A DNA stretch of 64,000 nucleotides from Rhodococcus sovatensis (GTDB taxonomy: Bacteria > Actinomycetota > Actinomycetes > Mycobacteriales > Mycobacteriaceae). The stretch lies in NCBI RefSeq assembly GCF_037327425.1, contig NZ_CP147846.1, positions 1,240,001-1,304,000 on the forward strand. The letters are read 5' to 3'. Below, one piece after another: positions 60,857 to 64,000 of this stretch (position 1 is its first letter; each line of letters begins with the position of its first letter). The position numbers and the translations under genes were made by a program. The notes beneath the pieces are model-generated. The model saw only the letters and a list, made by a program, of their open reading frames with translations. It was not told the DNA's origin and did not search any database.

Positions 60857-61923
60857 TGACTGCATCGAAGGCCGACGAGATCGAGATCTCCGTCGTCGGC
60901 GGCAAGAAGAACTACGGCGACTTCGCCGCACTCGACGACGTCAGCATCGACATTCCCAAGGGTTCGCTGACGGCGCTGCTCGGTCCGAGCGGCTCGGGAA
61001 AGTCGACGCTGCTGCGATCGATCGCAGGTCTGGAGCAGCTCGACTCCGGCCAGGTGATTCTGGGTGGACAGGACGTCACCTGGATCAGCCCCCAGCGTCG
61101 TGAGATCGGGTTCGTGTTCCAGCACTACGCCGCGTTCAAGCACCTCAGCGTGCGCGACAACGTGGCGTTCGGGTTGAAGATCAGGAAGCGTCCGAAACCC
61201 GAGATCAAGCGCAAGGTCGACGAACTGCTCGAGATCGTCGGCCTGGCAGGGTTCCAGAACAGGTTCCCGGCTCAGCTGTCCGGCGGCCAGCGCCAGCGGA
61301 TGGCACTCGCGCGCGCTCTGGCTGTCGACCCGCAGGTGTTGCTTCTCGACGAGCCGTTCGGCGCGCTCGACGCGAAGGTCCGTGAGGACCTTCGGACGTG
61401 GCTGCGTCGGCTGCACGACGAAGTCCATGTGACAACGGTTCTCGTCACGCACGATCAGGAGGAGGCCCTCGACGTCGCGGACCGCATCGCGGTGTTGAAC
61501 AAGGGCAAGATCGAGCAGGTCGGCACGCCGGAGGATCTGTACGACAGGCCGGAGACCGATTTCGTGATGTCGTTTCTCGGACAGGTCTCGAAGCTGAACG
61601 GACTCCTTGTACGCCCGCATGACATTCGCGTCGGTCGGGATCCGAGCATGGCGCTCGCGCAGGCGACCGGTACTGCCGAATCGGCCGGGGTCACACGCGC
61701 GGTCGTCGAGCGCGTCGTGCACCTCGGGTTCGAGGTCAAGGTCGAGTTGAAGAACCTGGCTACGGGTGAGGCATTCACGGCCCAGATCACCCGGGGTGAC
61801 AGCGAGGCGCTGCAGCTGGAAACAGGGGAGTCGGTCTATGTGAGGGCCACCCGAATCCCGAAGGTCGCCGCGAGCGGCGACCTTCCGGGCGCCCAGACGA
61901 TGGCAGCTGGGCAGGCTAGCTGA
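60856..61923 (+). CDS. cysA: Sulfate/thiosulfate ABC transporter ATP-binding protein CysA
   Basis: 355 aa. Walker A GPSGSGKST near residue 43, ABC signature LSGGQRQRMALARAL near 140, Walker B VLLLDEPFGALDAKVR near 160, switch His in LVTHDQEEALDVAD. A C-terminal TOBE-like domain (about 240-340) includes GLLVRPHDIRVGRDPSMA. Powers sulfate import through CysTW. The stop lies within the IdeR-like box at 61916-61934. Confidence 0.96.
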   Translation: MTASKADEIEISVVGGKKNYGDFAALDDVSIDIPKGSLTALLGPSGSGKSTLLRSIAGLEQLDSGQVILGGQDVTWISPQRREIGFVFQHYAAFKHLSVRDNVAFGLKIRKRPKPEIKRKVDELLEIVGLAGFQNRFPAQLSGGQRQRMALARALAVDPQVLLLDEPFGALDAKVREDLRTWLRRLHDEVHVTTVLVTHDQEEALDVADRIAVLNKGKIEQVGTPEDLYDRPETDFVMSFLGQVSKLNGLLVRPHDIRVGRDPSMALAQATGTAESAGVTRAVVERVVHLGFEVKVELKNLATGEAFTAQITRGDSEALQLETGESVYVRATRIPKVAASGDLPGAQTMAAGQAS

Positions 61924-61934
61924 GCCTGGCCTAA
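61916..61934 (+). promoter_or_regulatory. IdeR/DtxR-like iron box before the iron transporter
   Basis: CTAGCTGAGCCTGGCCTAA matches the iron-box consensus (TTAGGTTAG-S-CTAACCTAA) at 14 of 19 positions, with the right half-site the better one. It overlaps the cysA stop and ends 54 bases before the start of the ferric-iron binding protein, as expected for iron-repressed transcription. Confidence 0.6.
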
Positions 61935-61988
61935 CGGTGTATGTTTCTTCCGTTATGTCGTTTTTGCCGTGAGATTGCAGGGAGAATC

Positions 61989-63029
61989 ATGGGTCGCGTT
62001 CATCGCTTGGCGCTGCTGTCCATCAGTGCCACTGTTGCCGTCGGATTGGTGGCGTGTAGTTCGTCTCCCGAGGAGTCGGACTCGGGTGCGCAGTCCAGCG
62101 AGGCGACCGCCGAGTCGGTCGTCGTCTACTCGGGGCGCGACGAGGACCTCGTCGATCCACTGATCTCCCGTATCGGCGGAAACATCGAGGTCGACTACTC
62201 CGGAAACACCAACGCGCAAGCCGCGAAGATTCTCGAAGAGGGCGACGCGTCGCCCGCCGACGTCTTCTACGGCCAGGATGCCGGCGCACTTGGAGCGTTG
62301 GACGAGGCGGGAGCATTGGCACCGTTGCCGCAGGACATCCTCGAACTCGTTCCCGAGCAGTATCGAGGCGCCGACGGCACCTGGGTCGCGACATCGGCAC
62401 GGGCAAGGGTCTTGGCGTACAACTCCGACATCGTCACCGCGTCCGATCTGCCGACCGGCATCGACGGCTTGTTGGATCCGCGCTGGCGCGGACAGATCGG
62501 CTATGCACCGACCAACGCATCGTTCCAAGCATTCGTCACCGCACTGCGCGTCCAGCGTGGGGAAGACGGAGCCCGCCAGTGGTTGGACGGATTCCTCGCA
62601 AACGAACCGGTTGCCTTCGAGGGCAACGGTCCGCTGATGACCGCAGTGAACGACGGACAGGTGGCCACCGGGCTGACCAACCACTACTACTGGTACCCGT
62701 TCAAAGCGGAGAACGGCGACGCAGCACCGATCGAACTGCACTACTTTGCTCCGGGTGACCCTGGCGCTCTGGTGAACGTGGCAGGCGCAGGTGTTCTCGC
62801 GACGTCGACCAATCAGGAAGCGGCGCAGGATTTCGTGCGCGAACTCCTGTCCGCGGAATCGCAGGCCTACTTCGCCGACGAAACCGCCGAGTATCCCGTG
62901 ATCGACGGAGTCACATCGAGTTATGACCTTCCTCCGCTCGCCGATCTGGGCGCATCGGACATCGATCTGGGCCAGCTGGCATCGCTCGAGCAGACTCAGG
63001 CGTTGCTCACCGAGGTCGGAATGATCTAG
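61989..63029 (+). CDS. Iron(III) ABC transporter, substrate-binding lipoprotein (FbpA/FutA type)
   Basis: 346 aa. Lipobox VGLVAC (Cys23), then SVVVYSGRDEDLVDPLISRI and DYSGNTNAQAAKILEEGDASPADVFYGQDAGALGAL. NHYYWYPF is the tyrosine pair that binds ferric iron in this family. Delivers Fe3+ to the permease that follows. ATG at 61989 has GGGAGAA upstream. Separate from the sulfate operon by the iron box in the gap. Confidence 0.92.
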   Translation: MGRVHRLALLSISATVAVGLVACSSSPEESDSGAQSSEATAESVVVYSGRDEDLVDPLISRIGGNIEVDYSGNTNAQAAKILEEGDASPADVFYGQDAGALGALDEAGALAPLPQDILELVPEQYRGADGTWVATSARARVLAYNSDIVTASDLPTGIDGLLDPRWRGQIGYAPTNASFQAFVTALRVQRGEDGARQWLDGFLANEPVAFEGNGPLMTAVNDGQVATGLTNHYYWYPFKAENGDAAPIELHYFAPGDPGALVNVAGAGVLATSTNQEAAQDFVRELLSAESQAYFADETAEYPVIDGVTSSYDLPPLADLGASDIDLGQLASLEQTQALLTEVGMI

Positions 63030-63030
63030 T

Positions 63031-64000
63031 TTGACGCATCTCCACCGCGGCCGCCCGATTCTCGCGGCGGCCGCATCGATCGTTGCTCTCGGTGCATTGA
63101 CCCCGCTCGTCTATCTTGCACTTCGATCATTCGAGGGGGGAGTGGGCAAAGCGTCGACGCTGCTGTTTCGTCGGCGAACTCTCGATCTCGCGTTGAGAAC
63201 GGCTGCACTCACCTCGGCCGTCGCGATCGCATGCCTGATCCTGGGAGTACTCGCGGCGTGGGTGGTGACACGGACGGACCTCCCGGGTCGCCGGTTTTTC
63301 GCCGTCGCGCTCTGCGCGCCGTTGGCGATCCCTTCCTACGTCTCGGGATACGTCTGGATTGCGGAATTCCCCTCGCTCGCTGGTTTCTTCGGGGCGGCAC
63401 TCGTGCTGTCCATGTCGTGCTTTCCGCTCGTGATGTTGCCCGTCGCCGCCGCGTTTGCTGCGGCAGACCCGGGGCGCGCGGAAGTGTCCCGAACACTGGG
63501 GCGAGGCGCACTGCGCACTGCCTTGACCGTGGAACTACGTCATGTAACCCCGTCGGCGGCCGCAGGCGTGTTACTCGCTTCGCTGTACACCATCAGTGAT
63601 TTCGGTGCGGTCGCGCTGATGCGGTACGACGCGTTCACGCTGGGGATCTACAGTGCCTACCGGGGCGGTCTGGACAGGACTGCCGCATCGATCCTCGGTC
63701 TCGTACTCGTACTGATGGCGCTCGTTCTGACTCTGGCCGAGCGGCGCACTCGTCGAGGCGCGACTGCGCGTATCGGGTCCGGCTCACCTCGCCCAGCGGA
63801 GCCCGTCGAGCTACGACGCTGGACACTCCCGGCCCTGCTGATGGTCTCTGCACTGCTGGCGACGGCGGTGGCGGTGCCGATCCTGGGTCTCGTACGGTGG
63901 CTGGTTCGGTCCTTCAGATTCACCATCGACTGGGTCGACGTCATCGACACGACCCTCGCGACGCTGCGGTACTCGGCGCTCGCTGCACTTGCCGTGGTTA
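63031..64000 (+). CDS. Iron(III) ABC transporter permease, N-terminal part (cut by window edge)
   Basis: The frame is open from TTG at 63031 (MTHLHRGRPILAAAASIVALGALTPLVYLALRSFEGG) to the last base, 323 codons so far. Hydrophobic segments and VVTRTDLPGRRFFAVALCAPLAIPSYVSGYVWIAEFPSLAGFFGAALVL, plus the EAA-like SRTLGRGALRTALTVELRHVTPSAAAGVLLASLYTISDFGAVALMRYDAF, identify an FbpB-type permease with two fused membrane modules. The second module begins near 63830. TTG, one base after the previous stop, is the only good start; no strong SD is seen, so coupling is likely. Confidence 0.88.
   Translation, partial: MTHLHRGRPILAAAASIVALGALTPLVYLALRSFEGGVGKASTLLFRRRTLDLALRTAALTSAVAIACLILGVLAAWVVTRTDLPGRRFFAVALCAPLAIPSYVSGYVWIAEFPSLAGFFGAALVLSMSCFPLVMLPVAAAFAAADPGRAEVSRTLGRGALRTALTVELRHVTPSAAAGVLLASLYTISDFGAVALMRYDAFTLGIYSAYRGGLDRTAASILGLVLVLMALVLTLAERRTRRGATARIGSGSPRPAEPVELRRWTLPALLMVSALLATAVAVPILGLVRWLVRSFRFTIDWVDVIDTTLATLRYSALAALAVV

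Overview
The window is a GC-rich actinobacterial chromosome segment, most probably Rhodococcus or another Nocardiaceae. The evidence is the codon use, the many GTG starts and 1-4 base gene overlaps, and a gene order that follows the Mycobacterium tuberculosis block from valS to cysA (Rv2448c to Rv2397c as I remember it). All calls rest on reading translations and motifs by eye; no database search was possible.

Layout. 1-11,855 is core: valS (3' part), folC, a DUF4233 membrane protein, ndk, rne, rplU-rpmA, obgE and proB. 11,961-36,945 is an accessory block lying between proB and proA. It holds an MFS exporter, a minus-strand run recQ - ectA/ectB - ectC - D-2-hydroxyacid dehydrogenase - sirtuin, two fluoride-channel genes, a LysR regulator, ribokinase, and a plus-strand cluster at 23,022-35,831 that I read as an ectoine catabolic locus. 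That cluster has a class III aminotransferase (DoeD-like), a FAD/Fe-S oxidoreductase, an aldehyde dehydrogenase (DoeC-like), a GntR regulator, a clear ectoine hydrolase (DoeA), a class I aminotransferase, an M20 deacylase, a ProP-type transporter and a second D-2-hydroxyacid dehydrogenase. An OYE-family flavoprotein closes the block.

37,070-47,662 returns to core order: proA, MoxR ATPase and VWA partner, nadD, rsfS, gpgP-like and octT-like genes, degV, comEA, comEC, holA. On the opposite strand lies rpsT. Next come a circularly permuted ATP-grasp / alpha-E / transglutaminase trio, an orphan PemK-like protein, lepA, a nitronate monooxygenase and a GH15 glycosidase. 57,535-64,000 holds two tiny membrane proteins, a probable cysteine-sensing leader peptide, the sulfate importer (sbp-cysT-cysW-cysA) and the start of a ferric-iron importer.

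How it fits together. The accessory block makes a compatible solute (ectoine) and, 5 kb away, probably takes it up and breaks it down to aspartate, all between two proline-synthesis genes. A palindrome with arms TTGCAGATTGT / ACAATCTGCAA before doeD recurs in shortened form before doeA and is the best candidate operator for the GntR protein encoded between them. The main oddities are: ectA and ectB share one open frame with no stop between them; the usual AstE-type DoeB is absent and an M20 enzyme stands in its place; a leaderless peptide with a late cysteine codon precedes the sulfate genes; an IdeR/DtxR-like box overlaps the end of cysA; and two DnaA boxes precede comEA-comEC-holA. No tRNA, CRISPR array, insertion sequence or prophage was seen.
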